This document shows, in pieces, positions 19,066 through 26,049 of a DNA stretch of 64,000 bases. Below the pieces are notes generated by a model, which saw nothing but the letters and a program-made list of their open reading frames with translations, was not told the origin of the DNA and did not search any database. Position numbers and translations under genes: made by a program. Source of the stretch: Pseudoalteromonas shioyasakiensis. GTDB lineage: Bacteria > Pseudomonadota > Gammaproteobacteria > Enterobacterales > Alteromonadaceae. Every line of letters begins with the position of its first letter. Position 1 is the stretch's first letter. The DNA lies in assembly GCF_024518675.1 (NCBI RefSeq), contig NZ_JANIGL010000001.1:868001-932000 (forward strand), given 5' to 3'.

Positions 19066-19899
19066 ATGAGTATAATTTTAGATATCAGCAAAGTAGACAT
19101 GGTTTTTCCCACACCAAAGGGAGACTTCACCGCATTAAAAGGGGTTGATTTACAGATCAAAAAAGGCGAGTTCATCTCTTTAATCGGTCACTCTGGGTGT
19201 GGTAAATCAACGGTACTAAATATTGTTGCCTGCTTACATAAAGCCACCAAAGGCGGCGTGTTATTAAACAACAAAGAAGTGACAGAGCCCGGCCCTGAGC
19301 GAGCTGTTGTATTTCAAAACCATTCATTATTACCTTGGCTCAGCTGTTATGAAAATATCGAATTAGCAGTAAAACGTGTATTTAAAAATGAAATGACGCC
19401 AGCGCAAATGACTCAATGGATAGAACACAACTTAAACCTAGTGCATATGGATCATGCCAAAGACAAGCGTCCAGACGAAATATCAGGCGGTATGAAACAG
19501 CGAATAGGTATTGCCAGAGCCCTTGCTATGAAACCTAAAGTACTGCTAATGGATGAGCCCTTTGGTGCCTTAGATGCGTTAACCCGCGCTCATATGCAGG
19601 ACTCTTTGATGGAAATTCAGCAAAAGCTCAATAACACCGTGATTATGATCACACATGATGTTGATGAAGCCGTTCTATTATCAGACCGCATAGTAATGAT
19701 GACTAACGGCCCTGCCGCTACGATTGGTGAAATACTCGATGTTAACCTCCCCCACCCGAGGGACCGTTTAGCTCTGGCAGAAGACCCTGAATACAACCGC
19801 TTACGCTCTGAAGTACTTACTTTCTTGTACGAAAAACAGCGCAAAGTCGAAGCCATAGCAACACCAACGAAAAAACAAAAACAATCTGACGTCGCATAA
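19066..19899 (+). CDS. nrtC: Nitrate ABC transporter ATP-binding protein
   Basis: This ATPase subunit (277 residues) energises nitrate import. It has Walker A GHSGCGKST, Q-loop VFQNHSLLPWLSC, signature ISGGMKQRIGIARALA, Walker B VLLMDEPFGALDAL and the H-loop ITHDVDEAV. It lacks the extra C-terminal NrtA-like domain of cyanobacterial NrtC and so corresponds to NrtD/NasD-type single-domain ATPases. GAGGAA precedes the ATG, and the gene lies 23 bases after nrtB. Confidence 0.92.
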   Translation: MSIILDISKVDMVFPTPKGDFTALKGVDLQIKKGEFISLIGHSGCGKSTVLNIVACLHKATKGGVLLNNKEVTEPGPERAVVFQNHSLLPWLSCYENIELAVKRVFKNEMTPAQMTQWIEHNLNLVHMDHAKDKRPDEISGGMKQRIGIARALAMKPKVLLMDEPFGALDALTRAHMQDSLMEIQQKLNNTVIMITHDVDEAVLLSDRIVMMTNGPAATIGEILDVNLPHPRDRLALAEDPEYNRLRSEVLTFLYEKQRKVEAIATPTKKQKQSDVA

Positions 19900-19928
19900 A
19901 ACTATAAATCGAACTTTACGGAAACAAC

Positions 19929-21107
19929 ATGAACAATCAATTTAAATTATCAAAAATAACCACGCTGATATTACTAACTGCTGTGTCTGCCCCCCTGTAT
20001 GCTGACAACGAAGCAAAAACTACGCTAGACTTTAACCTCCGCTATGAAGGGGTACAACAAGATAACCTATTAAAAGACGCATCCGCATTAACACTGCGTT
20101 CGCGTTTAAATTTTACCAGCGCCAGCTATAAGGGCTTTTCTGGAGTTATTGAATTTGAAGACTCACGCCAAGTTGCAGACGTTGATAGCTACAACGATAC
20201 CTTAGGTAATAACCCTCTTTATTCTGTTATTGCCGACCCGCAAACAACCGAGCTTGACCAAGCATTTATAAAATATCAGTCTGCTAAATTCAGTGCTATG
20301 TTAGGCCGCCAAGTGATTGCACTTGATAATCAGCGTTTTGTTGGCCATGTTGGCTGGCGACAAGATAGACAAACGTTTGATGCTTTAACTTTTAATGCCA
20401 ATCCAATGACCAATTTAAATGCAAGCTATAGCTATATCAATAAACGTAACCGTATTTTTGCACAGGAAAAAGACCTTCATTCTAACGATCACCTTTTAAA
20501 CCTTAGCTATAAAACTGCTTTTGGCACGTTGAGCGGCTATAGTTATTTACTCGAAGTAGATGAAGGTGCAGATAACAGCCTAGACACCTACGGCATAAAC
20601 TTCAAAGGAAAAAAGGATAAGTTTACCTATTATGCAGAGTTCGCAACACAACAATCACAAACCAGCACAACAGACTATTCAGCGAACTATTTTTCTATAG
20701 AAGGTGCATATAGTTTTAATGCTATTACAGCCAAAATTGGGGGTGAGCTATTAGGCAGTGATGATGCGATGTATGGCTTTTCAACACCACTTGCAACATT
20801 GCACAAATTCAACGGCTGGGCTGACCAATTTTTAACAACCCCAAATCAAGGCCTCGTCGATTTATACGCCTCGGTATCAGGTAAAGCTTTTGGCGGAAAA
20901 TGGACCTTTACTTATCACGACTACTCTAGTGATGAAGCAACCGAGAATGTAGACGATCTTGGCAGTGAAATAAACGCGGTATACAGCAAAAAGTTTGCAA
21001 AAAACTATACCGCGGGTGTCAAATACGCCATGTATTCTGCCGGTGACGCTGCGGCGGGCAAAGTTGATACAGATAAAGTATGGCTTTGGATAGCCGCCAA
21101 ATTCTAA
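19929..21107 (+). CDS. Outer-membrane beta-barrel porin, alginate-export-like, of nitrate operon
   Basis: The 392-residue protein has a signal peptide (LSKITTLILLTAVSAPLYA) and alternating amphipathic strands throughout. It ends in phenylalanine (VWLWIAAKF), the usual BAM recognition end. Blocks such as LDFNLRYEGVQQDN, LDQAFIKYQSAKFSAMLGRQVIALDNQRFVG and WADQFL resemble the alginate_exp/porin family. It starts 29 bases after nrtC with ACGGAA upstream, so it probably belongs to the operon and may admit nitrate across the outer membrane. The substrate is inferred from context only. Confidence 0.8.
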   Translation: MNNQFKLSKITTLILLTAVSAPLYADNEAKTTLDFNLRYEGVQQDNLLKDASALTLRSRLNFTSASYKGFSGVIEFEDSRQVADVDSYNDTLGNNPLYSVIADPQTTELDQAFIKYQSAKFSAMLGRQVIALDNQRFVGHVGWRQDRQTFDALTFNANPMTNLNASYSYINKRNRIFAQEKDLHSNDHLLNLSYKTAFGTLSGYSYLLEVDEGADNSLDTYGINFKGKKDKFTYYAEFATQQSQTSTTDYSANYFSIEGAYSFNAITAKIGGELLGSDDAMYGFSTPLATLHKFNGWADQFLTTPNQGLVDLYASVSGKAFGGKWTFTYHDYSSDEATENVDDLGSEINAVYSKKFAKNYTAGVKYAMYSAGDAAAGKVDTDKVWLWIAAKF

Positions 21108-21172
21108 AGCACCAACTCGCGTAAAGCAAAACTCTATGCGAGCTCACTTTCGCCAGCACTAAAGAACTTACC

Positions 21173-21210
21173 AGCACAATACATCACTTGCACGCCCCTT
21201 GTATTGTGCT
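21173..21210 (+). terminator. Hairpin at end of nitrate operon
   Basis: The stem AGCACAATAC / GTATTGTGCT (10 bp, 18-base loop) is followed by ATTTATC. It lies between the porin gene and the convergent glutaredoxin-MauE gene. The T-tract is poor, so efficiency is uncertain. Confidence 0.5.
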
Positions 21211-21212
21211 AT

Positions 21213-21944
21213 TTATCTAACAAGCATCCATATACCTGCCGCAATCATAAATAAGTTTTCTGTTAATGAAATAAAACCTAATGGCACATTACTATCGCCA
21301 CCTACGCAAGCGCATTTTAGCTCGCGTTTATCTATATACACCGCTTTGAAAACAGAGATCGCCCCCACAGTACCAATTAGTAAAGAAATAGGTGCAACAA
21401 AATAAGCCGATAAACCAGCCACCATACCAATTCCCACAAATGCTTCTAAAAATGGGTAAATATAGGCATAAGGCACCACTTTCATCGCCAGCAAATCATA
21501 GGTTATAAACGAGTTGCTAAAGCTATATAAATCTTGCAGCTTTTGAATCGCAAGTACAGCCATCGTCAAGGCCACAAAAAGCTCTGCAGTAACCATTGAC
21601 ACTAAGCCTCCAGTAATCGAATAGCTAAATGCCAAACTCAATAAAAAAGTAACTGCAAATATTGCCAGCACAGGTGTATAACTAATGCCATGCTGACCCG
21701 CTTCTGATTTATTAAAAAATGCCCTCAGTTCGTCGTAACCACCAATACGATCACCTGCAATAAATGTTTGTGGCGTGGTTTTTACATCATATTGCTTTTT
21801 AAATTCATCAGTCTGCTCACGGGTAGTCAATAAACAGTCATCAACCTTGTAGCCTTCTCGCGTTAGTAAATCTTTTGACTTCAGGCCAAATGGACAAATA
21901 TGTTCATCTGTCGCCATTCTAAAAAGCTGTGCTGACTTACTCAT
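21213..21944 (-). CDS. Glutaredoxin-MauE fusion membrane protein
   Basis: The 243-residue protein has an N-terminal glutaredoxin-like domain (residues 1-~85) with a monothiol ICPFG site at Cys17 and the cis-proline motif TTPQTFIAG. This is followed by a four-helix MauE/DoxX-like membrane domain. The membrane domain contains KCACVGGDSNVPLGF, a cysteine pair conserved in MauE-type proteins, which help form disulfides. The start ATG at 21944 has AAGGAGC eight bases upstream; an upstream extension lacks a ribosome site. It is probably an inner-membrane thiol-redox protein, but its partner is unknown. Confidence 0.8.
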   Translation of the reverse strand: MSKSAQLFRMATDEHICPFGLKSKDLLTREGYKVDDCLLTTREQTDEFKKQYDVKTTPQTFIAGDRIGGYDELRAFFNKSEAGQHGISYTPVLAIFAVTFLLSLAFSYSITGGLVSMVTAELFVALTMAVLAIQKLQDLYSFSNSFITYDLLAMKVVPYAYIYPFLEAFVGIGMVAGLSAYFVAPISLLIGTVGAISVFKAVYIDKRELKCACVGGDSNVPLGFISLTENLFMIAAGIWMLVR

Positions 21945-22037
21945 TTTATTTGCTCCTTTTAATATTTTAACATTGAAAATAAAGCTGGCACTGTGTGCTA
22001 TAAGCCTAAATAGCGAACTGATAGGTATATTATTCAA

Positions 22038-22506
22038 ACAAGACTGTAGCTATTACATCGCAGAGCTTAAAAATCAGCTTTATCTATGCATTTCACGCTG
22101 ATATTTAAACTTATTCAAAAACTATACCGTAGCATTGCAGAGCAGCGAGTAAAGACAGCAAACTCGAAACCTATTTGATGTAATCATCTATTACAGACAC
22201 TGTTTTAAAGGGTATAAACAAAAGGGACTAACATAGCACTAGGCAATGACTATTTAGCGTCACTGAGTGATATTTGGATCAATTTTCATTACGGTAGATG
22301 AACCGACATTTGCTCAGCGAAATTGATAGGAATGAATTTATTTTGGCAGGTTAAATCAGGCTTGACTCCTTACCTAATGAAAGAGCCATAACAATTTACT
22401 GTGGGTGTATAATACATATTAGATCACAGTAACCCAGTGGATTAAAGGTTAAAAAACAATCAAGTCAAATGTGTAGAGTCAGTTCCTAAAAAGAGTAACC
22501 CCACAA
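22038..22506. other. Gene-free stretch next to the cassette
   Basis: No convincing coding region, RNA or repeat was found. A TATAAT-like hexamer occurs near 22408. The stretch ends at the attC-like site. Confidence 0.4.
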
Positions 22507-22588
22507 CCTCAACGCCTAAATAACAGGCTAAAATAAGCGACGAAGGAGCAAAAGCCAGCTGTGTCCTTGTTGATTTTCTTGTTAGGAG
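22507..22588 (-). repeat. attC-like recombination site
   Basis: On the minus strand the parts are, in order, R'' CTCCTAAC (22588-22581), AAG, AAAAT, CAAC, AAGGA, a central spacer, TCCTT, CGTCGCTT, ATTTT, AGCCT, GTTA, TTTAGGCG|TTGAGG. AAAAT pairs with ATTTT, AAGGA with TCCTT, and CCTAA with TTAGG. One arm carries extra unpaired bases, as in functional attC folds. The size, 76-82 bases, is within the attC range. It lies 15 bases after the ORF stop, the usual cassette layout. Confidence 0.55.
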
Positions 22589-23256
22589 TATTGTGCGTAC
22601 CTTTTAGCGTTGCATAAAACTCTTTATTAACTCAATAGCTTGAGGATGAAGTTCATCAAATATAGTATTCATTAACTTTTCGATTTCATAGCTTCTAAAC
22701 TGTTCATCCAGATCTTCTTTACATAAACGAGCTTTAGAGCGCTCTGAAAGTAAACCACTATCAACCCGAACAATTCTACGATGTTTCGACACATTTGAGA
22801 TATGCTCAAGTTCTCTATATGAATCAGATCCCCTTAATGATTTTATTTTCTTTACACTATCCTTATGACTTTTAGATTTTTCGCAGAATTCAAGGATAGT
22901 ATTCCAGTTTAAATAACGGGATTCAGAATCTTTGTTTACTTCAATAAGTAAATTTAACAAGTACGGGATAGATTCAATTAATGCATGGAATGCTCTAAAA
23001 AAGGCAAAACAGTGAGCTTCAAAAGCAATTCGGTAATATTGAGGGTTTAATATTTTCTCATTATTAAGCTCACCTTGAGTTGCAGAGAAAAACAAATTGT
23101 GTTCTTTTATGTATTGTTCGTAATGATAGCGACAATAATCGTCTTGATAACCAAGACTCCTAAATGCCACCTCAAATCTTGTCTTACGCTTATCATCTAG
23201 ATCAGGGCTTAAACACTCACGCAAATCTTGAAGTTTAACCACTGAAATGCTCCTAA
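22513..23256 (-). mobile_element. Putative solitary integron gene cassette (one ORF plus attC-like site)
   Basis: Read on the minus strand, the unit begins G|TTAGGAG (crossover between 23257 and 23256), carries one ORF, and ends with an attC-like imperfect palindrome closing at ...TAGGCG|TT (22513/22512). The first bases of the unit (GTTAGGAG) are the exact reverse complement of the start of the attC-like site (CTCCTAAC), as expected for a circularised cassette. The match extends to 13 of 14 bases (TTGTTAGGAGcATT against TTGTTAGGAGtATT). No integrase gene or second attC is in the window, so the cassette would be solitary, or a relic inserted at a secondary GTT site. Confidence 0.55.
22604..23242 (-). 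CDS. Hypothetical cassette-borne protein, possibly HEPN-like
   Basis: The 212-residue soluble protein matches no family I can name with certainty. The central helix-rich part (RIAFEAHCFAFFRAFHALIES, then ELEHISNVSKHRRIV) recalls HEPN-like all-alpha domains, where an N-x-x-K-H motif is common, but catalytic RNase residues cannot be assigned. The start is GTG at 23242, with AGGAG seven bases upstream. That AGGAG is part of the proposed cassette core site. It is the only gene in the cassette and has no co-oriented neighbours. The function is unknown; cassette genes are often accessory or defensive. Confidence 0.65.
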   Translation of the reverse strand: MVKLQDLRECLSPDLDDKRKTRFEVAFRSLGYQDDYCRYHYEQYIKEHNLFFSATQGELNNEKILNPQYYRIAFEAHCFAFFRAFHALIESIPYLLNLLIEVNKDSESRYLNWNTILEFCEKSKSHKDSVKKIKSLRGSDSYRELEHISNVSKHRRIVRVDSGLLSERSKARLCKEDLDEQFRSYEIEKLMNTIFDELHPQAIELIKSFMQR

Positions 23257-23492
23257 CAATTTTATAGTGCGCGAAGAGCGGATCTTTCTGCCGATGCCAC
23301 GCTCATGTATTTATAAATCTATTTTTAACAAATAACATAATGTATTGCTAACTATAATTTTTTTATTGTTGCTAAAGATATTCGTAATAAAAAATGAGCT
23401 GTCGTTAAACTTAAATTTTGCTCGCAGTAAAAAAAATTTTTGCCTGTCCTATTTACTATTACCGAATTCTTCACATATTTATTTAAAATAAA

Positions 23493-24074
23493 CTACTTTC
23501 GAAACCCCGTCATTAGCAATCTGAAAGCTTTTATTGCCTTAGGAAGATCTTCTCTTGGTTTTGTACTTGCTGCCACCCACAATGCCGCATTCAAAGCAGC
23601 TCCGTTTATTAGGCTCGCGGCTGCTTCAGGATCAACCTCCTTCAATACCTCTGAACTTATGAGCTTTTCTAGCTTATGGCAGGTTGAATGGAAACAGCCA
23701 CTTTGACTTGGCCACTTAGAAGGATCGCCTAAAAAGGCAGGCCCATCAAGAAGAACTATTCGCTGAATCTCAGGTACAAGTGCCATTTCAATATAAGCAA
23801 TTCCTTCAGTCACTAAGCCATCCCACTCATTTGCACATTGCTCACCCTGAGCTTTGGCATGTGATGCCATTTCCGAATCAATTTGCTCTACGACAGCTTC
23901 AAGAAGCCCCAGCTTACTACCAAAACTATGGTAAAGAGCACCTCTTGTTAATCCAACGCTTGATGTTAAATCGTCCATAGAAGCATTAGCAAACCCTTTC
24001 TTTGCAAAAGCTTTTCTAGCCGCTGAAATTAACTTACTTTTATTTTCAGCCATTTTTTCTAGGCGTTTGTTCAT
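23493..24074 (-). CDS. TetR-family transcriptional repressor
   Basis: The 193-residue regulator has an N-terminal HTH (SKLISAARKAFAKKGFANASMDDLTSSVGLTRGALYHSFGSK, shown here by its core TRGALYHSFGSK, residues 44-55) and a TetR_C-type ligand domain with GPAFLGDP and a C-terminal AALWVAASTKPRE segment. It faces a RidA-like gene across an intergenic region with three palindromic ATACG-N3-CGTAT sites, so it probably represses both itself and the RidA gene. The ligand is unknown. The ATG has AGGAGG seven bases upstream. Confidence 0.88.
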   Translation of the reverse strand: MNKRLEKMAENKSKLISAARKAFAKKGFANASMDDLTSSVGLTRGALYHSFGSKLGLLEAVVEQIDSEMASHAKAQGEQCANEWDGLVTEGIAYIEMALVPEIQRIVLLDGPAFLGDPSKWPSQSGCFHSTCHKLEKLISSEVLKEVDPEAAASLINGAALNAALWVAASTKPREDLPKAIKAFRLLMTGFRK

Positions 24075-24135
24075 TTTACCTCCTAAGTAAGTATTGAATT
24101 ATATAGTAATTTAAGATTTATAGTGCATCAAATTT

Positions 24136-24203
24136 AATATACGCATCGTATATTATATTGACATACAATGCGTATATGAGACTATCATATACGCTCCGTA
24201 TGT
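24136..24203. promoter_or_regulatory. Three TetR-type operators in the divergent tetR-ridA region
   Basis: Operator 1 is AATATACG-cat-CGTATATT (24136-24154, perfect 8-bp arms). Operator 2 is ATACA-atg-CGTAT (24163-24175, one mismatch). Operator 3 is ATACG-ctc-CGTAT (24189-24201, perfect 5-bp arms). Their centres are 24 and 26 bases apart. They lie between the divergent regulator and RidA-like genes and overlap the proposed promoter. Confidence 0.75.
24158..24188 (+). promoter_or_regulatory. Candidate promoter of the RidA-like gene
   Basis: TTGACA (24158-24163) and TATCAT (24183-24188) are 19 bases apart, a wide but usable spacing. Operators 2 and 3 cover the spacer and the -10 region, so repressor binding would block polymerase. 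Confidence 0.45.
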
Positions 24204-24273
24204 AGATATGTGCAAGTGACGCTGCAACTTTACGTATAGAGTGTTTTTATAATCTTAATCAATGAGGTAGTTA

Positions 24274-24684
24274 ATGAAAAAACATGAAGCAATTTTTCCA
24301 GTTTCAGCGCAAAGACATGCTCTTTATGAAGCTCACGGCTATTCCCCGGCAATAAAGTCTGGCGACTTATTATTCGTTTCAGGACAGGTTGGTAGCCGCT
24401 TAGATGGTACACCTGAGCCCGACTTTAAAGCTCAAGTAGCACTTTCTTTTGAAAATTTAAAAAATATACTAAATGCCGCAGGCTGTACATTTGACGATAT
24501 AATTGATGTAACAACATTTCACACCAACCCTGAAGAACAGTTGGCTGATATAATGGAAGTTAAAAGCAACGTATTCAATACAAACGTTCAACCTAATTGG
24601 ACTGCTCTAGGAGTCACTTGGTTAGCAGGGTTTGATTTTGAAATAAAAGTAATAGCTCGAATACCGGCCAACCTGGATGATTAA
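24274..24684 (+). CDS. RidA (YjgF/YER057c/UK114) family protein lacking the catalytic arginine
   Basis: The 136-residue protein has the trimeric RidA fold pattern: LLFVSGQVG, FENLKNILNAAGCTFDDIIDVTTFHTN and the C-terminal VIARIP. Canonical RidA enzymes that hydrolyse reactive imines have P-x-R before the last strand. Here the residue is Trp109 (PNWTALGV), so imine deaminase activity is unlikely and a different Rid subgroup is indicated. GAGGT precedes the ATG. Its divergent TetR partner and operators suggest inducible expression by an unknown small molecule. Confidence 0.85.
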   Translation: MKKHEAIFPVSAQRHALYEAHGYSPAIKSGDLLFVSGQVGSRLDGTPEPDFKAQVALSFENLKNILNAAGCTFDDIIDVTTFHTNPEEQLADIMEVKSNVFNTNVQPNWTALGVTWLAGFDFEIKVIARIPANLDD

Positions 24685-24735
24685 TATTCATTTATAGTTC
24701 GTAATTTTTGAATAATTTGAAAGGGAGTTTTATGT

Positions 24736-24758
24736 CACCCAAATGAGGAATTTGGGTG
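24736..24758 (-). terminator. Terminator hairpin of SRP RNA gene
   Basis: The stem CACCCAAAT / ATTTGGGTG (9 bp, 5-base loop) follows directly on the 3' end of the SRP RNA on the minus strand and is followed by ACATAAAAC. The T-tract is weak. Confidence 0.55.
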
Positions 24759-24867
24759 GCAGTCTTACCAGCCACATCTCGGCACACACGTCACAAACTG
24801 TGGCTGCTCCCTTCCGGGCCTGACCAGGTTCGCCTGCTAGTGTTGCGAGAGGACCAATAAGACTACC
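24758..24867 (-). ncRNA. ffs: Signal recognition particle RNA, 4.5S type
   Basis: On the minus strand the sequence has the universally conserved SRP domain IV: ACCTGGTCAGG, then CCGGAAGG, then GAGCAGCC, with flanking blocks CTCGCAACACTA and GACGTGTGTGCCGAGATG that match E. coli 4.5S RNA. The ends GGTAGTCTTA and TAAGACTGCC form a 10-bp closing stem. The RNA binds Ffh and targets inner-membrane proteins. The mature length is about 110 bases; exact ends are inferred from the closing stem. Confidence 0.95.
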
Positions 24868-24895
24868 ATTGAGGGCCTTGTTTGGCGCGGGAGGG

Positions 24896-24924
24896 ATTAT
24901 CTCTACTTTTGCACTCTTATTCAA
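24896..24924 (-). promoter_or_regulatory. Sigma-70 promoter of SRP RNA gene
   Basis: On the minus strand TTGAAT (24924-24919), 17 bases, then GATAAT (24901-24896). A G+C-rich discriminator CCCTCCCGCG follows. Transcription would start near 24889, leaving a leader of about 22 bases before the mature 5' end, as in E. coli, where RNase P removes it. Confidence 0.7.
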
Positions 24925-24934
24925 GGGGAAATCA

Positions 24935-24975
24935 AAAAAGAAAGTGCGATTGCATGTTAAACACACAATCGCACT
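24935..24975 (-). terminator. Terminator of DUF3014 gene
   Basis: The stem AGTGCGATTG / CAATCGCACT (10 bp, 13-base loop) is followed on the minus strand by TTCTTTTTT. It lies 26 bases after the DUF3014 stop and just upstream of the ffs promoter. Confidence 0.85.
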
Positions 24976-25001
24976 GTTTTTTATACGATTTTAATTATTA
25001 C

Positions 25002-25874
25002 TTACTGTTGTTTATCGAGTTCTGCTTGTACGTTACGCAGTACGGCTTTTACTTTTTTCATGTTCTCTGGGCCCATGCGTAATAGTTGTTTTTGCGCGGC
25101 TGGTAAACGCTCCCATTCTGAGTAAGCATATTGGTACGTTACTGAGTCGCGTAATAATGGCATATCACCTTTTGGCTCAGGTGTATCAAGTAGTAACTCT
25201 ATAGCCTCTTCAAGAGTTTGATTAAACGCATCACCTTGGTAACCAATCTCGGTGTAAGCATCGTTAATAAGCGGTTTATACTCTTCGTATAAACGCACTA
25301 TTTGCGCTGCGCTCATGCTAGTAAATATTTTAACGTACGGGGTGTAACGTTCGTAGCTATTAGGGTCAATCGTGAGTATTTCACCTTCAATAACGCTAAA
25401 GCTTTCTTCAGGGCGTTCAACTGGGGCGTGCTTAGCAGCCACTTTACCTTTTGCTAGGTTGTCAATAAATACAACACCACGGCGAATAACATCATCTGTT
25501 ACCAATAATCCCATAACTTGGTCACTTAGGTATTCGTCAATATTAGCAACTACAACCTCATCACTTTCATTTAAGCTAGGGAGCGGTTCAACCTCAAGTG
25601 CAGGCTCGGCATCACGACTAGGCGGTCGCTGAACCACTTCTGGCTCTGGGAGTGCTTCTGGCTCCGGCTCTGTAACTTCGGGCTCTGGTGCTTTATATTC
25701 TTGGATTGGTTGTTCTACTGGTGCTTGCTCAACCACAGGCTGCGGTTGCTCATCTGAACTTAATAAAACAAATGCGGCGGCACATGCAATAACAATGAGT
25801 ATAACAAGTGCAAACAATAGATTGTTATTTGGTGGACGCTTTTCGACATCTGGTTGTGGTGATTGATCTGACAT
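25002..25874 (-). CDS. DUF3014 domain membrane protein
   Basis: The 290-residue protein has a short cytosolic N-terminus, one transmembrane helix (residues ~19-39, LLFALVILIVIACAAAFVLL), a long Pro/Glu-rich linker (about residues 43-95) and a C-terminal globular domain starting near SDEVVVANIDEYL. The domain has DDVIRRGVVFIDNLAKG, SYERYTPYV and YQGDAFNQTLEEAIELLLDTPEP, the DUF3014 pattern. It is probably an inner-membrane anchored periplasmic protein. The role is unknown. GGAG lies a few bases before the ATG. Confidence 0.82.
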   Translation of the reverse strand: MSDQSPQPDVEKRPPNNNLLFALVILIVIACAAAFVLLSSDEQPQPVVEQAPVEQPIQEYKAPEPEVTEPEPEALPEPEVVQRPPSRDAEPALEVEPLPSLNESDEVVVANIDEYLSDQVMGLLVTDDVIRRGVVFIDNLAKGKVAAKHAPVERPEESFSVIEGEILTIDPNSYERYTPYVKIFTSMSAAQIVRLYEEYKPLINDAYTEIGYQGDAFNQTLEEAIELLLDTPEPKGDMPLLRDSVTYQYAYSEWERLPAAQKQLLRMGPENMKKVKAVLRNVQAELDKQQ

Positions 25875-26049
25875 ACGAACTCCATAAAAATTAAAATGCT
25901 TAATTCAAACACTTAGAGTCTACTAAGTGAGTAAAATTCCCAACCAAGCGATAAAAAAGTGCTCTCGCTCAGGTATCCTTTGATTCTTCTAGCTTAAAGA
26001 CTTACAGTTAATAAATAAAGTAAAGACGGTCAACAGTTTAATTGCAACC

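Noticed and set aside
22581..23264. 14-bp inverted repeats (TTGTTAGGAG) flanking the 22604 gene as transposon ends
   Set aside because: No transposase, no target-site duplication seen, and one copy is part of a larger palindrome of attC form; the integron-cassette reading explains more of the sequence.
24730..24966. Minus-strand open frame across the SRP RNA
   Set aside because: It lies on the conserved 4.5S RNA and its terminator; the RNA identity explains the sequence and no ribosome site supports translation.
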